42,027 bases of DNA from NCBI GenBank assembly GCA_964617625.1, contig CAZTZL010000022.1, positions 1 through 42,027 of the forward strand, read 5' to 3'. How positions within the stretch are numbered: position 1 is the first letter of the stretch; every line of letters begins with the position of its first letter. The translations under genes were made by a program, and so were the position numbers. The DNA comes from CAZTZL01 sp964617625 (lineage in GTDB: Bacteria > Zhuqueibacterota > QNDG01 > DSAB01). Under the pieces are notes generated by a model. It was not told the DNA's origin and made no database searches. It saw nothing but the letters and a program-made list of their open reading frames with translations. Below are positions 34,506-42,027 of this stretch, one piece after another.

Positions 34506-36770
34506 ATGTTCAGGATCGTATCGTCCAATCAATTTTTACCGATAAGCTGTCTGCTGGTTTTGACGTTTTGTTCGCTGGCTATCGGAGAAAATATAAACAT
34601 CCATGATCGTATCGAATCGCTTCTGTCCAAGATGACACTGGCCGAAAAGGTCGGCCAGATGATTCAAATCAATGGCTATGATGGAAAAATTCCGAAGGAT
34701 TTGAAACAGCGTCTTCGGGAAGGCGGAATCGGTTCCATACTCAATGAAGTCAATCCTGAAATTAATCTGGAAATGCAGCGTATCGCGGTCGAAGAAAGCC
34801 GTCTTGGAATTCCCTTGATCATTGGCAGGGATGTCATTCATGGTTTTCGCACTATTTTTCCCATTCCCTTGGGTCAGGCTGCGACATGGGATCCGGAACT
34901 GGTCAGAGCCTGTGCCGGGATCGCTGCCGAAGAAGCCGCTTCGGTTGGAATAGACTGGACATTCGCTCCGATGATGGACATTGCCCGTGATCCAAGATGG
35001 GGACGCATTGCCGAGGGATTTGGTGAAGATCCCTATCTTGCCAGTGTTTTGGCCGCAGCTATGGTTCGAGGTCTTCAAGGGGAAGATCTTTCAGCTCCCA
35101 ATACGATTGCGGCTTGTGCCAAGCATTTTGCCGGTTATGGTGCTGCGGAAGGAGGACGCGATTATAATACGGTTTATATTCCAGAAGGTTTATTGCGGGA
35201 TGTTTATTTGCCTCCTTTCCGCGCCGCAGTGGATGCGGGTGTCGCGACGGTTATGGCTTCGTTCAATGAAATAAACGGTGTGCCCTCCTCCGGGAATGCG
35301 TTTCTTCTCCGGCAGGTTTTGCGAAAAGAGTGGGGTTTTCAGGGTTTTGTCGTGAGCGACTGGGGTTCCATGTCTGAGATGATGAATCACGGATTTTGTT
35401 CAGATCTCAAGGATGTCGCCCAAAAGTCCATTCAGGCGGGTGTCGATATGGAAATGGTGAGCACGGCCTATGCGGATTATCTTGAGGATCTGGTCAACAG
35501 TGGTGCGGTTCCACAGGAGCTTGTGGATGATGCCGTCAGAAATATTTTGCGCGTCAAATTTCAACTTGGTTTGTTTGACAAGCCTTCACCGTATTCCCTA
35601 AAAGGGATTCATAAGCCAAGTCAGAAAGCCCTTGATCTGGCGAAAAGAGCAGCGCTGGAAAGTGTTGTCCTGTTAAAAAATGAAGGAAACCTCTTGCCTC
35701 TTTCAAGAAAGATTCGATCCATTGCTGTCATCGGACCCTTGGCGGATGAACCCTACGAGGTATTGGGTACCTGGAGCTTGGACGGCAAGGCAGAGGATAC
35801 AATAACTCCGCTTCAAGCTGTAAAAACGTTTCTTGGTGAGTCCGCTGATATCAAATATACGGGAGGATTGCCCTACACACGGAGCAGGGATGAGAGTGGG
35901 TTCTCTCCTGCTGTTCTAGCAGCCGAAGAGTCGGATGCGGTTCTTTTGTTTGTCGGTGAAGAATCCGCTCTTTCCGGCGAAGGCCACAGCAGGGCATATT
36001 TGAATTTGCCGGGTGCTCAGGAAAAACTCATCAACACTTTGGCAGCAACTGGTAAACCCATTGCGTTGGTTGTCATGGCAGGCCGTCCTTTGACCATCGG
36101 AGAGATCTCCCGGAAAGTACAGGCCGTTCTCTACGCCTGGCATCCGGGGACCATGACCGGTCCAGCGCTTGTCGATTTGATCTTCGGGATTGAATCGCCT
36201 TCCGGAAAACTGCCGGTGACTTTTCCCAAAACAGCAGGACAAATTCCTGTCTATTACAATCACAAGAACACAGGCAGGCCGCCCCAGGAGGGGGCATTTA
36301 CTCTGATCGATGATATCCCTGTTCACGCTTTTCAGCATTCTTTGGGCAATACTTCTCACTATCTGGATATCGGATATCTGCCATTGTATCCCTTTGGTTT
36401 CGGTCTTTCCTATACCCGATTTAAATATGCCAATATCAAGCTGTCAACAAATAACATTAAAATCGGCGATAATATCCGGGTGTCCGTGGATTTGATCAAT
36501 GTGGGTGCAATGGAAGCGGAGGAAGTGGCTCAACTTTATATCCGGGATCTGGTTGCCAGCATTACCCGTCCGGTCAGGGAACTGAAAGGCTTTCAACGGA
36601 TTCGTTTAAAACCGGGGGAGAAGAAAACAGTTACATTCGATTTACCAAGTCAAGATCTTGGTTTTCACAATGCTGATATGAAATATGCGGTCGAACCGGG
36701 AAAATTCAATCTTTGGATCGGGGGAGACTCACAATCAGGATTGATGACTGAATTCGAACTGGTGGAATGA
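34506..36770 (+). CDS. bglX: Exported GH3 beta-glucosidase, BglX type
   Basis: Periplasmic or secreted beta-glucosidase removing glucose from non-reducing ends, the natural partner of GH31 in stepwise xyloglucan breakdown. A signal peptide covers residues about 1-27 (SLAIGEN). BglX-like motifs are in order: MTLAEKVGQM, IIGRDVIHGFRTIFPIPL, APMMDIARDPRWGRIAEGFGEDPYL, CAKHFAGYGAAEGGRDYN and nucleophile Asp285 in VVSDWGSM. The second domain has VVLLKNEGNLLPL and a late Glu region LFVGEESALSGEGHSR, as in BglX. An Fn3-like tail (about 640-754) is present. 754 aa is typical. SD gagagg lies before ATG 34506; it is probably in one operon with GH31. Confidence 0.93.
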   Translation: MFRIVSSNQFLPISCLLVLTFCSLAIGENINIHDRIESLLSKMTLAEKVGQMIQINGYDGKIPKDLKQRLREGGIGSILNEVNPEINLEMQRIAVEESRLGIPLIIGRDVIHGFRTIFPIPLGQAATWDPELVRACAGIAAEEAASVGIDWTFAPMMDIARDPRWGRIAEGFGEDPYLASVLAAAMVRGLQGEDLSAPNTIAACAKHFAGYGAAEGGRDYNTVYIPEGLLRDVYLPPFRAAVDAGVATVMASFNEINGVPSSGNAFLLRQVLRKEWGFQGFVVSDWGSMSEMMNHGFCSDLKDVAQKSIQAGVDMEMVSTAYADYLEDLVNSGAVPQELVDDAVRNILRVKFQLGLFDKPSPYSLKGIHKPSQKALDLAKRAALESVVLLKNEGNLLPLSRKIRSIAVIGPLADEPYEVLGTWSLDGKAEDTITPLQAVKTFLGESADIKYTGGLPYTRSRDESGFSPAVLAAEESDAVLLFVGEESALSGEGHSRAYLNLPGAQEKLINTLAATGKPIALVVMAGRPLTIGEISRKVQAVLYAWHPGTMTGPALVDLIFGIESPSGKLPVTFPKTAGQIPVYYNHKNTGRPPQEGAFTLIDDIPVHAFQHSLGNTSHYLDIGYLPLYPFGFGLSYTRFKYANIKLSTNNIKIGDNIRVSVDLINVGAMEAEEVAQLYIRDLVASITRPVRELKGFQRIRLKPGEKKTVTFDLPSQDLGFHNADMKYAVEPGKFNLWIGGDSQSGLMTEFELVE

Positions 36771-36815
36771 GATTTATTCCTCTGATAACGTAATCGAAAG
36801 GATTGTATACATAAA

Positions 36816-37241
36816 ATGGATTTAAGTCAATGCTGTATTATTACGGGGGGACTGCTGACCATTTTTATGGGATTGTTCCATACGAGGTTTTATAAACTGT
36901 TTCTATGGCACGATGAATTTAATAGAATCTCCGAACGGAGCCGGAATATTGTTTATACGATCCATCTTGCTTTACTGCTTTTGTTTTTTGGATTTGGATC
37001 AATGTCTTTGTTTTATTATCGACGGCTTGCTGAAGCACAAAGTATTTCTCTGGGTATTTTGATCGTATTGGCTTTGTTCTGGCTGTGGCGGGCAGTCTGG
37101 CAGGTGGTTTATTTCAAGCCTTCAAAGAATCGGAGATTGAAAAAGTATTTGATCATGCATTATGTATTGGTTGTCTGGTTTGTTGTGCTTTTTACTGCTT
37201 ATGTTATCCCGATGATGAACCGGTTTTTAATGAAAAAATAA
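36816..37241 (+). CDS. Small four-helix membrane protein, unknown
   Basis: Not recognised. The 141 residues contain four hydrophobic segments (about 8-25, 46-68, 75-97 and 113-134) with basic loops (NRRLKKY) and a charged HDEFNRISERSRN between the first two, so it is an inner-membrane protein with both ends probably on the same side. There is no leader beyond the first helix and no enzymatic motif. It lies 45 bases after GH3 and 35 before the uroporphyrinogen-decarboxylase-like gene, which suggests co-transcription. An aaagga SD lies rather far from ATG 36816. Confidence 0.7.
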   Translation: MDLSQCCIITGGLLTIFMGLFHTRFYKLFLWHDEFNRISERSRNIVYTIHLALLLLFFGFGSMSLFYYRRLAEAQSISLGILIVLALFWLWRAVWQVVYFKPSKNRRLKKYLIMHYVLVVWFVVLFTAYVIPMMNRFLMKK

Positions 37242-37276
37242 GTGGTGAATTCTGAAAGATAATAAGGAGTTAATTG

Positions 37277-38311
37277 ATGACCGATAAGCAATGGAGTGAA
37301 CTATTACGTGTACTTCAAGGGGAGAAACTGGAATCACTGCCGGTGGGTTTTATCATCGACTGTCCCTGGCTGCCGAACTGGGCCGGTATGTCGATTCTGG
37401 ATTATTTTTCCAATGATGCACTCTGGCTTGAGGCCAACTTTAAAGCTTTGAAAACATTTCCCGATGTCCTGTTTCTTCCGGGATTCTGGTCGGAATACGG
37501 CATGTGCACAGAACCCTCAGCCTTCGGTGCACGATCCAATTTCCCGCAGAATGAATTCCCGCACGCCCACAAAGTGATTCGCTCATCTTCTGATATTGAT
37601 GATCTGCCGGTACCCAATCCAAAAATCGACGGATTGCTTCCGTTCATCCTGAACCGGCTGAAACTGGCCCGGCCCAAAATCGAAGATGCAGGCCATCAAA
37701 TACGATTCGCAGTGGCAAGGGGCCCGCTGAATGTCGCCAGTTTCCTGATGGGTTCCACGGAATTTCTCACCACGCTGATGATGGAGCCGGAGAGGGCACA
37801 CGTTCTGATAAAAAAGGTCACGACTTTTTTAAAAGATTGGGTGCAGCTCCAGAGAGAGACCTTTCCTAGTATTGACGGTATTCTGCTTTTGGATGACATT
37901 ATCGGTTTTGTAGGAGAGGCAGAATTTAAAACGTTCGGATTGCCCTATTTCAAGGAACTGTACGATGTCGATGTCTCCGTAAAATTTCTCCACAACGACG
38001 CACCCTGCAAAGTCTCGGCACCTTATCTGCCTGAAATCGGTGTAAATCTGTTCAATATGGGATTTGAGGTTTCACTCAACGAATTGAAACAGGTGACCGG
38101 CAATCAAGTCGTCATGCTGGGGAATATTCCGCCAAGGGATGTTCTGGCAAAGGGCAGTCCCGAAGATGTCAAATCTGCTGCTCAAAAACTCATTGAAGGA
38201 TTGGAGGATACGTCCAGAGTGATTTTCTCATGCGGCGGAGGAATGCCGCCGGGTGTGTCCACAGAGAATATCGAAGCATTTATTGATACCATAAAATCGG
38301 CGGGTTCATAA
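37277..38311 (+). CDS. Uroporphyrinogen-decarboxylase-like (URO-D superfamily) protein
   Basis: A member of the URO-D/MtaA-type superfamily, which includes the heme enzyme HemE and zinc-dependent corrinoid or cofactor methyltransferases. The 344-aa barrel shows ARGPLNVASFLMG, GILLLDDIIGFVGEAEF, FLHNDAPC, VVMLGNIPP and the C-terminal FSCGGGMPPGVSTENIEAFI. His239, Cys244 and Cys319 could bind zinc as in the methyltransferase branch, so true HemE is unlikely. Substrate unknown. Similar proteins occur next to sugar genes in other genomes, but no role is established. Start ATG 37277 is chosen over TTG 37274 because aaggag (37264-37269) is 7 bases away. It is the last gene of the plus-strand unit. 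Confidence 0.82.
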   Translation: MTDKQWSELLRVLQGEKLESLPVGFIIDCPWLPNWAGMSILDYFSNDALWLEANFKALKTFPDVLFLPGFWSEYGMCTEPSAFGARSNFPQNEFPHAHKVIRSSSDIDDLPVPNPKIDGLLPFILNRLKLARPKIEDAGHQIRFAVARGPLNVASFLMGSTEFLTTLMMEPERAHVLIKKVTTFLKDWVQLQRETFPSIDGILLLDDIIGFVGEAEFKTFGLPYFKELYDVDVSVKFLHNDAPCKVSAPYLPEIGVNLFNMGFEVSLNELKQVTGNQVVMLGNIPPRDVLAKGSPEDVKSAAQKLIEGLEDTSRVIFSCGGGMPPGVSTENIEAFIDTIKSAGS

Positions 38312-38349
38312 ATCGAAGAACGTATTATACGGGATATTTATATTACATG

Positions 38350-38390
38350 CATGCTTCGACTTCGCTCAGCATGACGTGTTTTTATGTTTT
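38350..38390 (+). terminator. Probable terminator at the strand switch
   Basis: catgct (38350-38355) pairs with agcatg (38368-38373) around a 12-base loop, followed by T-rich sequence (gtgtttttatgttttttat). The stem is short, so confidence is moderate. The hairpin includes cttcgacttcgctcagcatga, a sequence type often seen as a dispersed intergenic repeat. Confidence 0.5.
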
Positions 38391-38411
38391 TTATAATTTG
38401 TGAAATTCAAG

Positions 38412-39356
38412 TTATACATACCCGAGAGATCTCAGTATATAAACTCCCAGTGTGATTGTCAAGCTCGCTCCCAGAGTGGTCATTAAAACAATATTTCCGG
38501 CCAGTTTGCTGTTGGCTCCCATGGCCTTGGCCATGACAAAACTGGCCACTGCAGTCGGGCTGGCAAACAGCAGGAACATAACGGCCAGATTCTCGCCACG
38601 GAAACCCAGACAAATTGCAATATACGTGAATACTCCCGGTATGAGAATAAGTTTGATTACAGTAGCCACAAAAGCCATTCTGGATGCCTTGATGATGCTT
38701 TTCGTGTTCAGTGAACCGCCGATTCCGATCAATGCCAGCGGCAGGGCCAATGAAGAGAGATAGGAGGCCGTTGATGATACGACTTTTGGGATGGGAATTT
38801 GGAAATAGGAAAAAGGGATAGAAACGATTGTCGCTATGATCAGGGGATTGCCTAAAATCTGCAATGCTGTTTTGATGATATTTAGCCGGTTTTCCTGATG
38901 CCGTGTGGCGGTCAATACAATAATCGCAAGCAGATTGTACAATGGCATAACAAATATGAGAATGACAGATGCCTGACTGAGGGCATGTTTCCCAAACAGG
39001 TTAACAATAATCGCGAATCCCACGATAGCATAATTGCTTCTGAAACTCCCCTGAACAAATGCTCCCAAATCTTTTCCGCGCCGGATGAAAAGCCTGGCCA
39101 GTATCCAAATCAGGATGAAGGCGATTGTGGTTGCACCGCAGATGTAGAGGATCTGAAATCCCTCAAAGATTTTAAAGAAATCCGTTTCGGACAATTCAAT
39201 AAAGATCAGCGCCGGTAAGGCCACTGTAAAGACGAGTTTGGAAGAGATTAAAACAAAATCTTCATCAATCAAACGCACCTTTCTTAAAAAAATGCCGAGA
39301 AAGCAGATTAAAAAGACAGGGGCAATTGTGGCTAATGTAAAAAGAAATTGTTCCAT
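38412..39356 (-). CDS. AEC-family permease
   Basis: Inner-membrane transporter of the auxin efflux carrier family. Bacterial members are mostly proposed to move organic acids such as malate. About ten hydrophobic segments are seen in 314 aa, in two blocks around a central basic loop (TATRHQENRLNIIK). The N-terminal half has ISSKLVFTVALPALIF and the C-terminal half has LALPLALIGIGGSL and LFASPTAVASFVMAKAMG, which are typical of the family. The start is ATG at 39354-39356 on the minus strand; the frame continues upstream to a TTG at 39365, which is less likely. It lies 74 bases downstream of the GH3-PA14 gene on the same strand. A direct role in sugar uptake is not supported by the family. Confidence 0.88.
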   Translation of the reverse strand: MEQFLFTLATIAPVFLICFLGIFLRKVRLIDEDFVLISSKLVFTVALPALIFIELSETDFFKIFEGFQILYICGATTIAFILIWILARLFIRRGKDLGAFVQGSFRSNYAIVGFAIIVNLFGKHALSQASVILIFVMPLYNLLAIIVLTATRHQENRLNIIKTALQILGNPLIIATIVSIPFSYFQIPIPKVVSSTASYLSSLALPLALIGIGGSLNTKSIIKASRMAFVATVIKLILIPGVFTYIAICLGFRGENLAVMFLLFASPTAVASFVMAKAMGANSKLAGNIVLMTTLGASLTITLGVYILRSLGYV

Positions 39357-39400
39357 AGGGTACAATCAGATACGATTTGGTTTTTTATATTAGAATGGAG

Positions 39401-39417
39401 TCCATCTTGGAGATGGA
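39401..39417 (-). other. Small hairpin between GH3-PA14 and the AEC permease
   Basis: tccatct/agatgga with a 3-base loop is a perfect 7-bp stem lying 14 bases after the GH3 stop on the minus strand. There is no T-tract on that strand, so it may be a weak terminator or a processing site. Confidence 0.4.
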
Positions 39418-39430
39418 TTATATGTAACTT

Positions 39431-41941
39431 TTATTGAAGCATAAACGAACCTTTCAAACGAATATCCCGGGATGAGGATCCGACAAACACATTGAATTTT
39501 CCGGGTTCTACTTTCCAGTTATGGGTGCAGACATCAAAAAATTTCAAATCCTCCGGATCAATTGTCATAGAAATTCTTTTTTCTTCTCCCGGTTTCAAAT
39601 TCACTTTTTGAAATCCTTTGAGTTCTTTCACCGGGCGGGGCACACTCGCTTTTTCATCTCCCAGATAAAGCTGGGCCACTTCGGCACCGGCCAGGTTGCC
39701 AGTATTCTTTAAAGTGAACTGTACTGTCACATTCTCTCCCCGTTTGATTTGCTTTTGAGAAATAGTGAGATCGGAATACGCGAAATCGGTATAACTCAAG
39801 CCGTGTCCGAAGGGAAACAGGGGGTCGATTTCTTTTGCATCGAAATGCCGGTATCCCACAAATATCCCTTCAGCATATTTAACCTCATCATCTGCACCCG
39901 GATAATTCCCACAGGCCGCGCAGTCCTCCCAGCGTTTGAAAAAAGTAGTCACCAGTTTGCCGGAAGGATTCACGTTGCCAAAAAGAATGTCCGCAATGGC
40001 ATTGCCTCCTTCCTGTCCGGGGAACCAGGCCAGCAGCAGGGCCGGCACTTTATCGATCCATTTATTCATTTGCAAACCGGCGCCACAGTGCAGGACAACG
40101 ACGGTTTTCGGATTGGCTTCCGCTACAGCAAGTACCAGTTCTTCCTGAGCAGGAGATAAACCCAGAGTTTCTCTGTCCATTCCTTCGGTTTCGTCATCTT
40201 GTGTATTCCCTACAAACAGGACAGCCATATCCGAGGATTTGGCCAATGCAACTGCTTTTTCCAACGGACTTTGCTCCGCTTTCTGCCACTTCAGAGCAAT
40301 ACCCGCTCCTCCCGAAAGTTCATTGTATTCGATTCTGATATCCACAGGAATATCTTTTTGAAGATCAACCTTTTTGAATTTATACAGCATCGCATGGCGC
40401 CCCCAGTTGTCGATCGCCATTTCTCCGTTGACATACAATCTCGATCCGTCATCGCTGCCGATGGCAAGTACATAATCGCCGTCTTCGGGAGATTTCAGTT
40501 TTCCTTCCCAGATCACAGAAAAGTAGTTCGGATCCATGCCCGATGGACCTGTCAAATCCCAGTTAAAATCAATAGTTGTGTCGATTTGTTTCTTTGCCGG
40601 CTCCCCTTCGAAATGGTCATTGGCATAGTAGGTTCCGAGTAAACCGTTCTTTGTATCGCTTCCTGCCGGTGGGATTAAAAATTCTTTGGGAATTGTTTTA
40701 AGATTATCCAGGAAGAAGGTTCCCTTGGTATATTGAATCGATAACTTTTTATTGGCTTTTACCTGGAGGCCTTCAAGCGGAGATGTTGTGTGGATTGGCG
40801 TAACATGACTGCTTCCTCCGCCGCCGTAAATTAAATTCTCCGCAAGCGGTCCGATCACTGCAATGGATTTTATCTCTGAATCCTGAATGGGCAGGATGTG
40901 ATTTTCATTTTTTAATAAGACCATTCCTTCCTGAGCGACTTTTAATGCAATGGCACGGTGTTCCGGTGTGTCACATGCCCCCGAATCCATGAAAGTTTGA
41001 TCATAAATGCCCGTACTGAACATGGCTCTCAACATCCGGCGTACTTTATCATCGATCTTTGAAGGCTTCATGAGTCCTTCACGCAGGGCCCGCCTGACAT
41101 TATCCACGGTGAGATATTGGTCCGTCGGCATTTCGATGTCCATCCCTGCATAAAGCGTGGGAACGATACTGTGAACAGCTCCCCAGTCAGACATCACAAA
41201 TCCCTGAAATCCCCACTGTCTTTTTAAAATATCCGACAGAAGATAGGTGTTTGAACTGCAGTAGTGACCGTTTACCCGGTTGTACGCAGACATGACGGAC
41301 CAGGCACCGCCATCAACAACAGCGGCCCTGAATGCCGGAAGATAGATTTCGTGCAGCGTCCGCTCGTCGATTTTTACATCGATGCTGTTTCGTTCAAATT
41401 CCTGATTGTTGCAGGCGAAATGCTTGACTGTCGCGATCACATGTTCGCTCTGCACTCCCTTGATGTAATCCACTACGATTTGACTTGCCAAATAAGGATC
41501 TTCTCCAAAACTCTCGAAATTCCGCCCCCCCTGCGGTGTCCGGTGAATGTTGACGCAGGGCCCGAGCAGGACATTCCGTCCTTTGGCCTTGGCTTCCTGT
41601 CCGAGAGCCTGTCCGAGTGTGTAAATCAGGTTGGGATTCCAGGTTGCAGCCATGCATACGGAGACCGGGAATGCTGTAGATTGTCCCCAGCGTACGCCCA
41701 CGGGGCCGTCTGTCATGCGAAGGGCGGGAATTCCCAGTCGTGCATTGGGCTTGGAATCAAACCGGGTGCTGTCTCCGGAAAGCATGGCGGCTTTCTCTTC
41801 GAGTGTCATTCGGGAGAGCAAATCTTGGATGCGGTCTTCAATAGCAGCATTTTGATTCTGATAAATCAGTATATTGGCTGCGCAGAATGCGGCTGTGAAA
41901 ACTGCCATTCCGATGATTAGAAAAAATATTTTTCTTCTCAT
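39431..41941 (-). CDS. Exported GH3 beta-glycosidase with PA14 insert
   Basis: Retaining GH3 beta-glucosidase or beta-xylosidase acting on oligosaccharides outside the cytoplasm. A signal peptide or anchor covers residues about 1-26. The barrel has RMTDGPVGVRWG, GPCVNIHRTPQGGRNFESFGEDPYL, VKHFACNNQEFERN and nucleophile Asp252 in VMSDWGAVHS. The second domain (GMVLLKNENHILPI) is split by a PA14 domain at about 428-555 (GLLGTYYANDHFEG, DYVLAIGSDDGSRLYVNGE), as in the yeast and bacterial PA14-GH3 enzymes, and resumes near LFVGNTQDDETEGMDRETL. An Fn3-like tail begins near 725. 836 aa is normal for this form. SD gaaagg lies 8 bases before the start ATG. It is on the opposite strand to all other GH genes here. 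Confidence 0.92.
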   Translation of the reverse strand: MRRKIFFLIIGMAVFTAAFCAANILIYQNQNAAIEDRIQDLLSRMTLEEKAAMLSGDSTRFDSKPNARLGIPALRMTDGPVGVRWGQSTAFPVSVCMAATWNPNLIYTLGQALGQEAKAKGRNVLLGPCVNIHRTPQGGRNFESFGEDPYLASQIVVDYIKGVQSEHVIATVKHFACNNQEFERNSIDVKIDERTLHEIYLPAFRAAVVDGGAWSVMSAYNRVNGHYCSSNTYLLSDILKRQWGFQGFVMSDWGAVHSIVPTLYAGMDIEMPTDQYLTVDNVRRALREGLMKPSKIDDKVRRMLRAMFSTGIYDQTFMDSGACDTPEHRAIALKVAQEGMVLLKNENHILPIQDSEIKSIAVIGPLAENLIYGGGGSSHVTPIHTTSPLEGLQVKANKKLSIQYTKGTFFLDNLKTIPKEFLIPPAGSDTKNGLLGTYYANDHFEGEPAKKQIDTTIDFNWDLTGPSGMDPNYFSVIWEGKLKSPEDGDYVLAIGSDDGSRLYVNGEMAIDNWGRHAMLYKFKKVDLQKDIPVDIRIEYNELSGGAGIALKWQKAEQSPLEKAVALAKSSDMAVLFVGNTQDDETEGMDRETLGLSPAQEELVLAVAEANPKTVVVLHCGAGLQMNKWIDKVPALLLAWFPGQEGGNAIADILFGNVNPSGKLVTTFFKRWEDCAACGNYPGADDEVKYAEGIFVGYRHFDAKEIDPLFPFGHGLSYTDFAYSDLTISQKQIKRGENVTVQFTLKNTGNLAGAEVAQLYLGDEKASVPRPVKELKGFQKVNLKPGEEKRISMTIDPEDLKFFDVCTHNWKVEPGKFNVFVGSSSRDIRLKGSFMLQ

Positions 41942-41986
41942 GATGCATGCCTTTCGATTAAAGTAATTTTTATTTTGGATTCATTT

Positions 41987-42014
41987 AATATAACAAATTT
42001 TAGTATTTTTACAA
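41987..42014 (-). promoter_or_regulatory. Promoter candidate for the minus-strand GH3 unit
   Basis: On the minus strand TTGTAA (42009-42014) and TATATT (41987-41992) are separated by 16 bases, about 46 bases before the GH3 start codon. The match to sigma70 consensus is fair. Function inferred. Confidence 0.4.
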
Positions 42015-42027
42015 AAGGATCATATTT

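Noticed and set aside
37277..38311. URO-D-like gene as hemE
   Set aside because: The C-terminal and HNDAPC regions resemble the methyltransferase-type branch, and no tetrapyrrole gene is adjacent.
38412..39356. AEC permease as the sugar importer of the locus
   Set aside because: The family is associated with organic acids or auxin-like anions; the GPH symporter at 22866 is the better importer.
41264..41920. 218-codon plus-strand open frame opposite the GH3-PA14 gene
   Set aside because: It overlaps the conserved GH3 N-terminal barrel on the other strand; cysteine- and arginine-rich shadow sequence without motifs.

Overview
The window is about 42 kb of moderate-GC bacterial DNA. Almost all of it is carbohydrate-degradation genes. 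Sixteen proteins carry recognisable glycoside hydrolase (GH) signatures: GH2, GH10 (two), a GH51-like arabinofuranosidase, GH27, GH13, GH3 (four), GH43, GH97, GH9, GH67, GH116 and GH31. The secreted GH10 xylanase ends in a FlgD-like/type IX-secretion type C-terminal module (QNFPNPFNPST...). That module, together with several lipoproteins and an IPT/TIG plus propeller lipoprotein at the left edge, points to the FCB group: Calditrichota, KSB1, Ignavibacteria-like or a Bacteroidota relative. No rRNA, tRNA, CRISPR, transposase or phage gene was seen, and no transcription regulator or SusC/SusD pair lies inside the window.

Layout. (1) 1-1171: the end of an upstream unit, a surface lipoprotein, closed by a strong hairpin terminator at 1232-1262. 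(2) 1437-20083: a tight same-strand run of eleven genes: GH2, secreted GH10, GH51-like, GH27, a TolB-propeller lipoprotein, GH13, GH3, an alpha/beta hydrolase, GH43, GH97 and GH9. (3) 20084-20564: a 481-base AT-rich gap with promoter-like and operator-like sequence. It is followed by exported GH67 alpha-glucuronidase, a hairpin repeat, and a GPH-type sugar symporter. (4) 24411-31359: genes without signal peptides, namely a second GH10, a PfkB-type kinase, a NagZ-type GH3 and a GH116, with an 18-bp inverted repeat before GH116 and a terminator after it. (5) 31639-38311: exported GH31 with a PA14 insert, exported BglX-type GH3, a small membrane protein and a uroporphyrinogen-decarboxylase-like protein. 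(6) On the minus strand, an exported GH3 with a PA14 insert (39431-41941), followed downstream by an AEC-family permease (38412-39356).

How it may work together (inference). The outer and periplasmic enzymes would cut glucuronoarabinoxylan (GH10, GH67, GH43, GH51-like) and xyloglucan or galactosylated glucans (GH9, GH31, GH3, GH2, GH27, GH97). The GPH symporter would carry short oligosaccharides inside, where the cytoplasmic GH10, GH3 and GH116 finish them and the PfkB-type kinase may phosphorylate a released sugar. A sequence core TTATYGTT recurs in the three intergenic regions that appear to start the GH2, GH67 and GH10 units. It is the best candidate for a shared operator.

The least understood parts are the TolB-propeller lipoprotein with a lectin-like front domain, the kinase/NagZ-type GH3/GH116 cytoplasmic set, and the uroporphyrinogen-decarboxylase-like protein with its small membrane neighbour.
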